A DNA stretch of 64,000 nucleotides from Petaurus breviceps papuanus. Lineage: Eukaryota > Chordata > Mammalia > Diprotodontia > Petauridae. Under the pieces are notes generated by a model, which was given only the letters and a program-made list of their open reading frames with translations, ran no database searches and was not told the origin of the DNA. The translations under genes and the position numbers were made by a program. Positions 10,933 to 21,927 of this stretch are shown here, one piece after another (within the stretch, counting starts at the first letter, position 1; every line of letters begins with the position of its first letter). The stretch spans positions 114,372-178,371 of the forward strand of contig JAMXIF010000222.1 of the NCBI GenBank assembly GCA_028583685.1, in the 5' to 3' direction.

Positions 10933-11979
10933 GTTTTGGAAGCTTTATCTAGAAGTGAATGGAGCATGGCTTACATGGGAAATGTTTGTGTTCAGTGGGT
11001 CTAGGACTCCATTGGTGTGGCAGTCCATCCCCTGGTACAAGTCGCAGCCAACGCTGTCCTCTCCTCCTTCAAGGCTGCTCCCCGCGATGGGCTGGAAGTT
11101 CTCATCTCATTTTCCCAGCATCCTTTGGATACCAGGGACACTGTCAGGCTGCCACTCCTGTGATCGTGTCCCTTGGAGGACGACAGTATGCAGACACTCA
11201 CCTGCCCGGATTGGAGACACCAGTGGGAAGTGAAGCGACTCTCAGTCACGGTGTAAAACCCCAGCTTCCTTGGTGGGATAACAGTGTTATTTGCTTGGAA
11301 CAGCCACGCTAGTCACGGAGTCAGGGCTGCTGTCAGCTTCATGGGGGCCGTGGGGTGCCCTTGGTCAGACCTGGGGTCTTAGGTCCTGACAGGCAGACAG
11401 CAGGTCCTTAGGAGACATGTGCCACAATAGGCAGGATCCCCCCAGAGGTTGAGGGGTAGCGGGAACAGCTGGGAAGGGGGTGCCAGGCTTGCATTCTGTC
11501 TGATAAAGCCCTACAGGAGCAGAAGTGGACATGAGCATTCATGAAGCAGGGATCCTCTGGTCACCTCTGGAGGAAGGACCCTTCATCATTCTGCAGCCGA
11601 GTTTGGGGACAGCTTCTGTGCATGGAGGCAAATCAGTGGAGCCACTGAGAGGCAAAGTAGGAGGAAAATGGAATCAAGAAATGACTCTGCCAGCGAATCC
11701 GTGGTCCCGGCAGGGCGAATGCTGCTTGACTCCACAGGCACCTTTGATAAGCCACCAGACCCAAGCAGGCATCAGGCTCACGTCTGTAGGGAGCGGCCAT
11801 TTGTCATTTCCGCAGCTCTGTACGGTATCAGGCTCTTCGCGTGGATCAGGCCCGCGGGCTCATCGGTGAGCTGTTCTAGGACGTGGTGCCCTCATGATGT
11901 GGCCATTGTCACGTGGCTCCTAGGGTTCAGTCTGCCTAACTCCAAATCGGGTGATGCCCAGCATGGGGTCCGTGCTGAG
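10933..11979. other. Intron, unassigned
   Basis: No repeat or exon is recognisable. Several open frames of about 110 codons have no similarity I know and no splice context that fits NBAS. Confidence 0.4.
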
Positions 11980-12870
11980 ATTTTTGTCAGAGCGGAAATT
12001 CATCTATTTGTCCCGCAGCTTACTGCACCCTCGGTCCGCGTTCTCCAGATGGCCAAATGCCGCGTTATGATTTTGGTTCCCAGCATGTCCTGCCTACTCA
12101 GCGAGGTTGTATCTGCCAGCCTTTCAAGCTCATTTTTCAGACAGACTGCTTCCCCTCGTGACTGGACCTTGCCACGTTGTTTGTGTGCGTCTGTCATTTT
12201 AATACCCACACATAAGACTTCACTTTACATTTAGTGCCGTCTTATCGTGGGCCGGTCTTTGGGCCTGGTCTGAGGCCGGCCGGCCTCCAGCATGCTGCCT
12301 GACCCTTGCAGCTTTTTGTCTTCTGCACGTTTCATGTTAACACCCCAGTCACTGCTACGCATTTTCAGGCACCTGTGGTACATTTCCCTAGAGAACTCCT
12401 TCCAAGATGGCGACAGGGCATTGAGAGCTGCACTTTGTTTCTGTTGATTTAGCCAATTCTGAACCCAGCTGGTGGCTCTTTTACTTAGCCCCACTCCCTG
12501 TGTCTTGTGCACAGCAATGCCATAGGAGACTAAGCTGTGTTGGGAAGCCTGAGACAGTGAGGGGTACAGTGTTCCCCGGATGTTCGAGTCCGGTCACATT
12601 GTCTCCAGAGGACACAAGCTTACCCTGGCACTTGGAGAGTCCACGTTGTTGGTGAAGCCAACTGGGCTTTTGGCCTTTGTGGGGCTTCCTGTTGTAGATC
12701 CTCACAATCGCCATTTTCATGATACGTTTTAGATTTTGCTAGAAATCACAGTCAGACTCTTTGTCCTAGAGTGTGCAGCCTCCATTCCTTCCCCCTTTTT
12801 AAAAATTGGACCACCATTTGTCCTCCTTCAGCCTAGTGTCTCCTCTCCCATTCCTCAGTCTTTCATGGAC
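11980..12870 (-). mobile_element. CR1/L3-type LINE remnant
   Basis: On the plus strand it reads as the reverse complement of a CR1/L3 reverse-transcriptase region: ccaattctgaacccagctggtggc, a gatgaag-equivalent block, and aaaattggaccaccatttgtcc. It is very decayed. Confidence 0.55.
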
Positions 12871-12979
12871 TTTGCATTTTGCATGTGGTTGGAGCTCAGG
12901 AAATGTGCGTTGAATGGAATGCCCTGTTCTAACGCCCTTTGCTTTCCTGCATTCCATTCATTAAGGTTACTTGCTGTTT

Positions 12980-13310
12980 GGAGAGTCCACGTCTCTAGCC
13001 CTGACTTTCTGTGTGCCTGTTCTAAAGGCCTTCCCAACAAACCATCCTCTTATCTTTGTAAGCCCCTTCCAGCTTTGGCATTGTCTCTTCTGCAGTTCCC
13101 GCCATCGTTGACGTTCTAGGTAATATGCTTTTAAGGCCCTCCCTCCTCTGACAAACCATGTTCCAGGGTCCCTTAAACTCCAGCATTTCATGTTCTAAAG
13201 TCCCTTCAGTCCCTCACGTTCCACATTCTGTGGGTCTTTCTGGTTCTGACTTTCTTTGTTAGGTAGGTTCTAAGTCCCTTCCTGCCTTAGGGCCTTTGGT
13301 CCTTAATTCA
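12980..13310. repeat. Degenerate tandem repeat with a roughly 35-40 bp unit
   Basis: Units of the form ttctaa(a)gtcccttc...ctgac/ttc recur from 13018 to about 13300, as in the expanded 3' ends of some MIR-type SINEs. About seven poorly kept units are visible. Confidence 0.6.
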
Positions 13311-13499
13311 CTTGCCTTCTTTGTGCAGGGCACTGAACATATTTACAGTGACATTAGGAGGGACGATGGGTAGGCTGGACTGGTGAGGAAACTGTCCACT
13401 AACTCAGATTGGCACCTAGTACTTAGCTGGTGTCCTCGGTGGCTCACTGAGGGCTTAAGAGAATTATTGTCCATAGTCTCACAATCAGAACTCTGTGTT

Positions 13500-13790
13500 T
13501 CCATGACTCCATGACTTCTTCATTATGTTCTGCTGCCTCTCAGTGGAGCGGGAAGCCCACCCTGTGCTGTGACTGCTTCTGGTTGGCACGTTCCTCCCCA
13601 CCTGGTGGAGCTCCTGCCCCTCTGCACTGCCTTTCTGCCTTTCTTCCTTCTCGTCCCCTACCTTTTCTGGGTTGTCTTCCATGTTAGGGTGCAGGTCATT
13701 GGGGGCATGGACTCCCCTTCTTTTCACTTATGTTTAGATTCTACGTGCTTGGCATAGTACCTAGTGCGGGTCACACACCCAATGAGTGCT
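13500..13790 (+). repeat. L2 3' end
   Basis: The segment ends with ttctacgtgcttggcatagtacctagtgc and ccaatgagtgctg, the L2 3' UTR pattern, after a pyrimidine-rich ORF-end region. Confidence 0.55.
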
Positions 13791-14171
13791 GTACGTGATT
13801 CAGTCCAGCCCAGTTGGGTGGTGCTCTCTGTTTCAGAGAAGACAAGAGCAGAGAAGTTCTAGGAAGGGCTGGTCTGGATCCTGCCAGCTAAGCAAGCCTG
13901 TGTCTTGGTATTCAGTGACTTCCAGATAGAATGAGGAGGCTACTGAGAAGCGTGTTGGGGCATATCTCTGGGGCCGGATCCTGCATGCAATCATCGTCTT
14001 TGTGTCCTCAGCATCTGACAGAGTGCCACAGAGTGGGTGGTCAGGAAGTATGGCTGACAGACTGAGATCGTCTTTAAGAGAAGAGAGGGAGCCATTCAAG
14101 ATGGTGACCCCAACGCACATCACCAAGCAGGAAGGGACAGAATTGCACACCCCATGTGGGGCCGCTTTGGG

Positions 14172-14395
14172 GTCAGTCTTTCCCATCGTGTCCAACACTC
14201 CGTGACCTCATTGGGGCTTTCTTGGCAAAGAATGGTTGGCCATTTCCTTCTCCAGCTCACTTTACAGATGAGGAAACTGAGGCAAACAGGGTTAAGTGAC
14301 TTGTCCAGGGTCACCCAACTGGTTAGTTTCTGACACTGGATTTGGACTCATGTGGATCAGTCTTCCTGATTCCAAATCCATTGATCTCTTAGAAG
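14172..14395 (-). repeat. SINE with BovB/RTE-like tail, reverse orientation
   Basis: It reads tttcttggcaaag, ggccatttccttctccagctc, ttacagatgaggaaactgaggc, gacttgtccagggtcac and a tRNA-like end. This is the exact reverse order of the copies at 2972 and 10697. Confidence 0.85.
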
Positions 14396-15166
14396 AATCA
14401 TCAAAACTAATACCAACTCTGAAGCTAAGATAAAGTCATGAAGAAGACACTGTCCAGCGATTGCGGTTCTAATCTGACTTACTCAGAGAAGCATTGAGAC
14501 AGAAAATGAGCTGTGGATGAAAAACTCTCAACTTGTATCGTCCGTGTTCATACAGAAGTGCATCTGAGGGAAAGCAGTCGTCAGATGGAGGAGGCCAACA
14601 CAGCCCAGAAGCCACGTCCAACCAGCCAAACCCCAGATCCTTTCCAGTTGGAGAGAGATGGCAACCAGGTGCAGCATGAGTTCGGAGCATAAACTCGTTT
14701 GCAAGGTGCTAACCATGGAGGCGGGTGGGAGACTACCAGCAGCATGGCCTCGCCACACAGCCCAGAGCAGCAGAGGAGAAAACGAGCCCAGAGAATCCTG
14801 GATGCAGAACCTCACCAAGCCCGCTCATGCTCAACTGGAAGTGTAGCAAGAAGCAATAATGGCACCGTTTTCCGTTGTTTTTATCATGTTCTGTGTCCTC
14901 TGTAGATGACAGACAGGTGACCATGGTTCTCCCCTTATGCCCCACACCCCTCAAGGAGGTGATCAAGACACGATACCCCAGACAAGCCTGTGAGAAGCCT
15001 TGGAGGGGCTGGTTTTCAGGCTTTGTCCAAGATCAGTGAAGATGCCAAATGAGTGGGGTAAGATCCCAGCTAGTGTTAGGGCCCTTTGGAGGGGATGGAG
15101 AGGGCACCAGTAACTTGATGCAAGTGTTGGGTGTTTCTGTGTGTCTGTTTCACTCTTTTTGCAGGA
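14396..15166. other. Intron, unassigned
   Basis: No repeat family or exon is recognisable. Confidence 0.4.
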
Positions 15167-15178
15167 ATAATATTTTCT

Positions 15179-18005
15179 TCTTTCTTAAAATTTTTTGTTT
15201 TCAACATTCATTGCCACAGGATTTTGAATTACAATTTTTTCTCCCTGTCTTTCCCCTACTCCTACCCCAAAACAGCAAGCCTACTGAATACCCCTTCCCC
15301 CAATCTGTTCTCTCGTATATCCTCCCCCATTATCCCCCTAACTTTCTAGTAGGGCAAGATGGGTTTCTATACCCCAGTAGCTGTATATCTTATTTCCCAG
15401 TTGCATGTAAAAAACAAATTTTTAAACATTTGTTTTTAAAACTTTTGAGTTCCAGATTTTTTTCCTTCTTCCCTCCTCACCTACCCCCACTGGGAAAATA
15501 AGCAATTCAATATAGATTGTGCATGGGTAGTTACCCAAATCATTTCCATAGTAGTTGTATTGTGAAAGACTAACTATATTTCCCTCTATCCTATCCCACC
15601 CCCCACTTGTTCTATTCTCTACTTTAATCCTGTCCCTTTTAAAAAAATGTTTGCTTCTAACTACCATCTCCCCCAATCTGCCCTCCCTCCTATCATCCCC
15701 GCTCTTATCCCTTTTCTCGCTACTTTCCTGTAGGGTAAGACACCCACTTGAGTGTGTATGTTATTTCCTCCTTAAGCCAAATTCAATGAGAGTAAGGTTG
15801 ACCCATTCCCTTTCACCTTCCTTCTCTTCTCCTTGATTGTAACAGTTTTCTCTTGCCTCTTTTATATGAGATAATTTACCCTAATCTATCTCTCCCTTTC
15901 TCCTTCTTCCAATAAATTCTTCTCTCATCTCTTAATTTTGTTTTTCATATACCATCCCTTCATATTAAACTCATCCTGTGCCCTCTGTCTATGTATACAT
16001 GAACATACATATGCCTGTACTTACATATATGTTTATATAGGCATGTACCCTCCTATACATGCACATATATGTATGTATACATACATATATATATACACAC
16101 ATGCATATTCCCTTCAGCTATCCTCATACTGAGAAAAGTCTTACAAGTTAAAATGATCATTTTTCCATGTAGGAATGTAAATAGTTCAACTTTTATAAAT
16201 TTCTTATGATTCCTTTTTCCTATTTACCTTCTCATGCTTCTCTTGCTTCTTGTATTTGAAAGTCAAATTCTCTGTTCAGCTCAGTTTTTTTTCATCAAGA
16301 ATGCTTGAAAATCCTCTATTTCATTGAATGACCATATTTTTGCTGGGTAGGTGATTCTTGGTTTTAGTCCTAACTCCTTTGACCTCCAGAATATCATATT
16401 CCAAGCTCTTTGATCCCCTAATGTAGAAGCTGCTAGATCTTGTGTTATCCTGATTGTGTTTCCACAATACTCAAATTGTTTCTTCCCGACTGCTTGTGGT
16501 ATTTTCTCCTTGACCTGAGAACTCTGGAATTTGGCTATAATATTCCTAGGAGTTTTCTTTTTGAGCTCTTTTTCAAGAGGTGATGGGTGAATTCTTTTCA
16601 TTTCTATTTTGCCCTCTGGTCCTAGAATATCAAGGCAATTTTTCTTGAGAATGTCTTGAAAGATGGTGTCTAGTCTCTTCTTTTGATCATGGCTTTCAGG
16701 TGGTCCAATAATTTTTAAATTATCTCTCCTGGACCTATTTTCTAGGTCAGTTGTTTTTCCAGTGAGATATTTCACATTGCCTTCTGTTTTTTTTTTTTTT
16801 TTCATTTTTTTGGATCTGTTTTATAATATCTTGATTTCTCATAAAGTCATTAGCTTCCACTTGCTCTAATCTAATTTTGGGGTTATTCTCTTCAGTGAGT
16901 TTTTGAAATTCCTTTTCCATCTGGCAAATTCAGCTTTTTAAGTCATTCTTCTCCTCATTGGCTTTTTGGGCCTCTTGCCATTTGAGTTAGTTTATTTTTT
17001 AAGGTGTTATTTTCTTCACTGAATTTTTGGGTCTCCTTTCACAGGCTGTTGACTCTCTTTTCATGATTTTCTTGGATCATTCTCCTTTCTCTTCCCAATT
17101 TTTCCTCCACTTCTCTTACTTGATTTTCAGAATCCTTCTTAAGCTCCTCTATGGCTTGTAAGTAGTTCATATTTTTCTTGGAAGCTTTTGATGCAGGAGT
17201 TCTGATTGCACTGTCTTGCTCCCGATCCCTGCCTTGATCCTTTTTGGGCCCAAAAAAGGATTCTGTGGTTTGTTTGTGCTTCCTCATCTTGCTAGCCTGT
17301 TACTTGCCTTTTGAGCTCTTTGCCAGGGTAGAACTCTGCTTCCAGAGTGGAGAGAGCTGTGTCCCACATCGCTGGGGTTTTTGCAGCTGCCGGAGCTATT
17401 AGTTGGGTGCCCTCTCTACCGCCCCCACAAGCTCTGGCTCACTGGCCACACACCCCAGGACCACCACCCAAGACTGCGATCCAGATTCAAGCAGGTTAAA
17501 GCAAGAGCGATTACTCTGAGTGGTCACTTGGTCCCCCTAAGATCTGCAGGCCAGGAGCTGTGGAGACAGCCAGGCTGTGGGCTGTGGCTGCTGGGGCTGC
17601 TGCACCTCCGGCACTTCTCGCCCCGGTGGCAGGACCCAGACTGTGCTCTTTAGTCCCCGCCTTGTTCCTTTTACTTTGTTTTTGGTGTTTGTGAGTTGAC
17701 AAGTCTGGAGATCGCCACAGCTGCCGGTGATCCACTCTCCTGACGTCTGCTCTGGCCGCCGCTGATCAGGCCGCCCCGGGGCTGGAACCGGGTGGCTCAT
17801 GCTGGACTGCCCTTGGCACCCAGCTTGGTGTGATGGACCCTTCCTGCCGGGCTGTCAGGCTGCCTTCGGTGGGAGCTTTGCTTCTCTCTGTCGCTTTGTG
17901 GTTTCTGTAGCCCTAAAGCTTAGAGTCATTTTTTACACATATTGGAAGTGGTTGGAGGAGAGCTCATGCCAAGTTCATGCCTCTACTCCGCCATCTTGGC
18001 TCCCG
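15179..18005 (-). mobile_element. HAL1 (half-LINE-1), apparently full length
   Basis: The element is 2.83 kb and is flanked by the exact 12-bp duplication ataatattttct (15167-15178 and 18006-18017). Its 5' end, read on the minus strand from 18005, starts with the L1-like YY1 motif GCCAAGATGGCGG. A GC-rich 5' UTR follows, then an L1-type ORF1 (about 17287-16281) and a purine-rich 3' UTR (about 1.1 kb). There is no endonuclease or reverse transcriptase, which is the definition of HAL1. A clean duplication and a complete 5' end argue for an intact retrotransposition event rather than internal loss from an L1. Confidence 0.8.
16281..17287 (-). pseudogene. HAL1 ORF1 (L1 ORF1p-like RNA-binding protein), broken
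   Basis: Read leftward, a lysine-rich start (MRKHKQTTESFFGPKKDQ) leads into a heptad-rich coiled coil (QAIEELKKDSENQVREVEEK). This is broken by in-frame stops, the first at 17039-17041, and by a net frame change before 16805. A 174-codon open segment (16805-16281) then holds the RRM (NRSRRDNLKIIGPPES, TPRNIIAKF) and the C-terminal domain (FWRSKELGLKPRITYPAKIW). In L1 this protein trimerises and coats its RNA. Total length of about 335 residues matches L1 ORF1p. A T-run at 16787-16802 adds a lysine stretch. Confidence 0.8.
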
Positions 18006-18017
18006 ATAATATTTTCT

Positions 18018-20379
18018 AAAACTAACTCGGGGAGAGGGTTGAGAGCCTCAGAGCTGGCCACGATCTCAAGTTCAAAGCCAAGACCTTTTCAGATTGTTCA
18101 GGTGATAGGACAGAGCCGCAGGATACAGTCACCTCATAGTTGAACAGCTATTTATGTGTAGGAAGAGCTGAGTTTCAGAAGGTGCTTAATCAGCGTGTGC
18201 TCATGCGGTTGGCACATGCTGCGTCGCACTGGGCATGAATGGTGAATCCTTGATTTTCTTCTTGGGAAGATCGTGGGGACTGGGAGAGGCCCTGCTAGGC
18301 TGTGGAGGGAAGAAAAGGGCCCCCACCAGCCCAAGGCCAGTGAGTCCAAGTTCAGCTGCTGATAGCTTTCTAGCCCAGTCAGTCATGGAAGGAGGGCTGG
18401 TGACCATGTAGAGGAGGCAGGGGTCACAGAGCGCCGGCATGACTCCATTGGGAATGGGCCACACCAAGCATGGGGTCTGCATCACTCCACTCTGCTTATT
18501 TGTTACAAGGAGGGGCAGCATCTAAAGTCCAGAGGGCACACACGTGAAGAAAGAAGGAGGAGACTTCGGTCCTGGAAGTGTTTTTAAAAAGGTGTGTGAG
18601 TGAGCCCAATGGACTCAGAAGCAAACAGACCAAAAGGTCAGCTTTGAAAATGGGTTAAATTGATTATATACTTAAAAAAAGAAAAATGAACTCTTTATAA
18701 GAGAGATTCACCGTTTCACACACTGCCCCTGTCCTGTTCTCTTTTTATATGGAAAAGTATTTATTTGAATGTTTTCAGAAAAACACATTTTAAAGAATGA
18801 GACATGCCCTTCCTCTCCCTGCCTCCCTTCTTTGGAGGTGGGGGGCTATGGGTGTGGAGCACGACATAAACTCTCTGAGTCAGGTGATACGTTGGTGAGC
18901 TTTGCTTAACTGCCTTTTTTATTTGTTAAAAGGGATGGATTGTTGGATAAGGGGAGAGTGAGGGATATATTTGGAAGTGAAGGAAATGGAATATGAAAAG
19001 ACATTTATGGGAATAAAAATTAATTTTGGAAAAAAGCAAAAGGCCATGACAGCCTCACTGCCAGCACCACTAGGGCTGAGCCTTCCCAGACGCTGTGACT
19101 GAGTGCTGTGACACAGAGGACAGAAGGTTGTCCTTGGAGTCTGGAGGACTTGGTTTAGTTCCTCCTCTGACACATACTGGCTGTGGGTCCCAGGCCAGTA
19201 AGGCACTGAACTTTGCCCAGAGGACTTTCCAAGAGCACCTGACAGCCTCCCATCAAGGAGCTCCCTACATGGAGAGCATGACAGGTCCAGAGCGGTTAAG
19301 GAGATGCCCCCTGTCAGCAAAGCCGTGGACAACGTCAGACTCTTACTGGAGACACAGAGTTGTGGGCTTGCGGGTAGGACAGGAAGGTGGTATATGCAGT
19401 GGCCATACAGAAGAGCTGTCCTCAGTGGCTTGGTGTCAGTGGGGAAAGAAGGTCTCCGGTGGAACGTGGGGGATAGACACATCTTCAGAGCTGCTGTTCT
19501 TCCCCTGGACAGAAGCTGAGATAGAGGCCTAGATAGCTCAGCTGTGAAGTATCTGGACAGCCTAAACCTGGGAGGAGAAGCCTTTGGAATCACCGCCATG
19601 GTGATATGGTGATATGAGCCTCAGATGGGGACACCCTGTGACTGCCAGCTCTCTTCTTTCCTTCTGGCTTCTAAAGCTCTGAGCTCTCCATTCCGTGGTC
19701 CATATTCAATTCAGTTCCATCAGTTTTTGTTAAGGGGTGCCGGGTGAATTCAGTGTCTGCTGGTCTTTCTTCTGGTCTGGGTTTTAGTATTGCTGCCATA
19801 TCTGACATTATCAGCTTCTTGTCTTTTCTTAGCAGGAAACCTGCTTTTTTCCCTCAAAAATAAGTATCTTCCCCCTTTTCTGGAAATCATTTTTATTTCC
19901 TGATAGAAGATTATTATTTGCCTGATAAAAAAGAGATTAAATATTCATGGCTGCTGCTCTCAATGCACTGGCTAGCTTTTGTTTGTTTTGGGGAGACAGA
20001 GCTGAGATTAAGATGGAAATGGGTTTTGGGGAAGAGAATTACTGGCTGAGACCAAGAGAAACATGTGGTTTATTTAGATTAATTCAAAAGCAAGGACATT
20101 GAACTGCTGGGAATCTGGGAAAGTGCATCTCTGGTCTGTCTGATGTGCAAATTCTAGTCTGGTTTATTTTGTTATGTGATGGAATCCAGAAGGAACACAA
20201 GAAAGCGGAGGGAGATGATCCATATTTCCACTGTCCCTTGGTTTAAATCGATCTCATTCTGCACACGTCTTCAGTCACGCTGTGACAGCAGCGTGAGCCA
20301 CTCTGGAGACATGTAAGAAATAGAAAAGAAAACAGAACTTGGGCATGGCAGGAGGGAGGCTGAGGAACCCCCACCCCGG
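18018..20379. other. Intron with few recognisable repeats
   Basis: A MIR-like SINE lies at about 19095-19260 on the plus strand. The part at 19870-20240 is AT-rich and non-repetitive with an enhancer-like texture. I see no exon. Confidence 0.45.
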
Positions 20380-20775
20380 CGTCACCTGGCACAAATCACT
20401 TAAACCTTTACTATCAGCTTCCTCTTCTGTAAAATGGGGATAGTCCTTGGCTGTGTGACTCATGGGGTCATTGTAAGCCAGCCCTTGGTAACCCCAGACA
20501 TGCTATGGAAATGTGGTCTATACTCCTTGGAACAAAGTTGGTCTTAAGGCCAGGAAGACCAGAAACTGCAGCAGAGGGAGTCAGGAAGGCCTGGATTCGA
20601 ATGCAGCCTCAGACCCTTACTGGCTCTGTGACCCTGGGCTTCTGTGGCACTTGCCTCTGTGTGCCTCAATTTCCTTATTTGTAAAGTGGGAATAAAGAGA
20701 GCACTTACTTCCCAGGGAGGTGTTGGGAGTGTATGGCACACAAGATGGTGCTCTGTAAGCGCTTCCTCCCTTCTC
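20380..20775 (+). repeat. Two adjacent MIR/CORE-type SINEs
   Basis: The first (about 20380-20490) has caaatcacttaaacc and ctgtaaaatgggg. The second (about 20565-20775) has gattcgaatgcagcctcag, gtgaccctgggc, ctcaatttcc and a ctctgtaagcgc tail. Confidence 0.75.
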
Positions 20776-21084
20776 CTTTCCCCATCATGGCTGTGTGACC
20801 CCGAGCTGGCACTGGGCAGTTCTCTGAGACCAAGCGTTTCATGGGAGGGGCAACTCTGTGCCTGTAGATGGAGGTCCCTGTCCCTGTTCCTGCCTATATG
20901 CACGTGCCTGTGTGTGCCCATGGACCTCTGGACACATGGTGTGTATACACACCTGTCGGGCACGTGCTGTGGGGCACCATGCCAGGCCCTCTAGGCACGG
21001 AGACGCCGATGAAGTCACTGCTGTTCTCAGGCCACTGACGCGCTCTGGGGCAGGCTGAGGGGGCGCGGGCCTCAGAGGGCATCT

Positions 21085-21175
21085 GCTCCAGCCTCTCCAC
21101 TCTTCAGAAGGGAAGACTGAGGCCCACAGCGACATGGTCCTTGCCCTGGGAGACCGGCTGGGATCCCCACAGGGT
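21085..21175 (-). repeat. MIR fragment
   Basis: Reverse-oriented core with cagaagggaagactgaggccc and a gacatggtccttgccc segment. Confidence 0.5.
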
Positions 21176-21284
21176 CCTCCAAATCCGTCCCCAGGCTTCT
21201 CTCTGTTGGGCTCCACTGCGCACGTGTGTGTGTGCCGACGTGATGGCCTGCACTGATGTAAGGGCTCAGAGGCCTATCCCTGGG

Positions 21285-21540
21285 GCAGGTCTCAGTTGTG
21301 TCTGGCTCTTTGTGGCCCCATTTGGGCTGCTCGTAGCAGAGATGTTGGGGTGCTTGGCCATGCCCTTCTCCAGAGGCCTTTTTATCCCCATTTTACAGAT
21401 AAGGAAACTGAGGCGGGAAGGGCTTTAAGTGACTTGCCCACAAGGGTCACGATGCTGGCCAGTGTCAGGAGGGGTTGGATTTCAGGGCTCCACGACTCCA
21501 GGCCTTATGTTCTCTCCGCTGCATCACGTAGCTGCCTCTA
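21285..21540 (-). repeat. SINE with BovB/RTE-like tail, reverse orientation
   Basis: It begins with ggtctcagttgtgtctggctc and gtggccccatttggg, the reverse of the RTE-like tail. It continues with ttttacagataaggaaactgaggc and gacttgcccacaagggtcac. Confidence 0.75.
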
Positions 21541-21787
21541 AAGACACAGATTGTGCAAAATAAGGGTGTGGAGGGCTAGCACTTCCTGGGGAGGCCCGGC
21601 AAGGTTTGTGCTGGCTTTTCAGCTGAGCCTCGAAGGGAGCCAGGGCTCAGAGCGCGGTGTGCAGGAGGGAGGTGACCGCGGCAACAAGACGGGCCGTGGC
21701 CTGTGCAGGGGCGTCCCCAGGAGGGTTTGGCTGGAGACCAGGCCCTCTGGGGCCCCACTCCAGCGCTCACTTCTTTCTCCCCTGCAG

Positions 21788-21927
21788 GTCACCGTCGCCG
21801 ACATCGAGAATGAGGAGAGACGCGGTGCTCTCTTCTTGGGCCTCCTTGAGGCCAGTCACCAGCAGGTGGAGTTTCAGCACCTGGCTTTACTCTTGCAAGC
21901 CTGGCCCCCCATGAGAAGTGTGGACCT
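21788..21927 (+). CDS. NBAS: NBAS coding exon, fourth from the 3' end
   Basis: The exon opens VTVADIENEERRGALFLGL and runs through EFQHLALLLQAWPPMRSVD, close to the human NBAS stretch that follows WPQRQ. The acceptor has a long pyrimidine tract ending ccctgcag at 21787 and the donor is gtaagt at 21928, a near-perfect consensus. It starts in phase 0 and ends after two bases of a leucine codon. The intron before it is about 17.9 kb and contains a complete HAL1 and many SINEs. The AWPPM motif is well kept in mammals as I remember it. The encoded segment is alpha-helical in character, with no visible catalytic motif, as expected of a scaffold. Confidence 0.93.

Noticed and set aside
16281-16805. 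HAL1 ORF1 as a host gene
   Set aside because: It is clearly L1 ORF1p, lies in a retrotransposon with target duplications, and is interrupted upstream.
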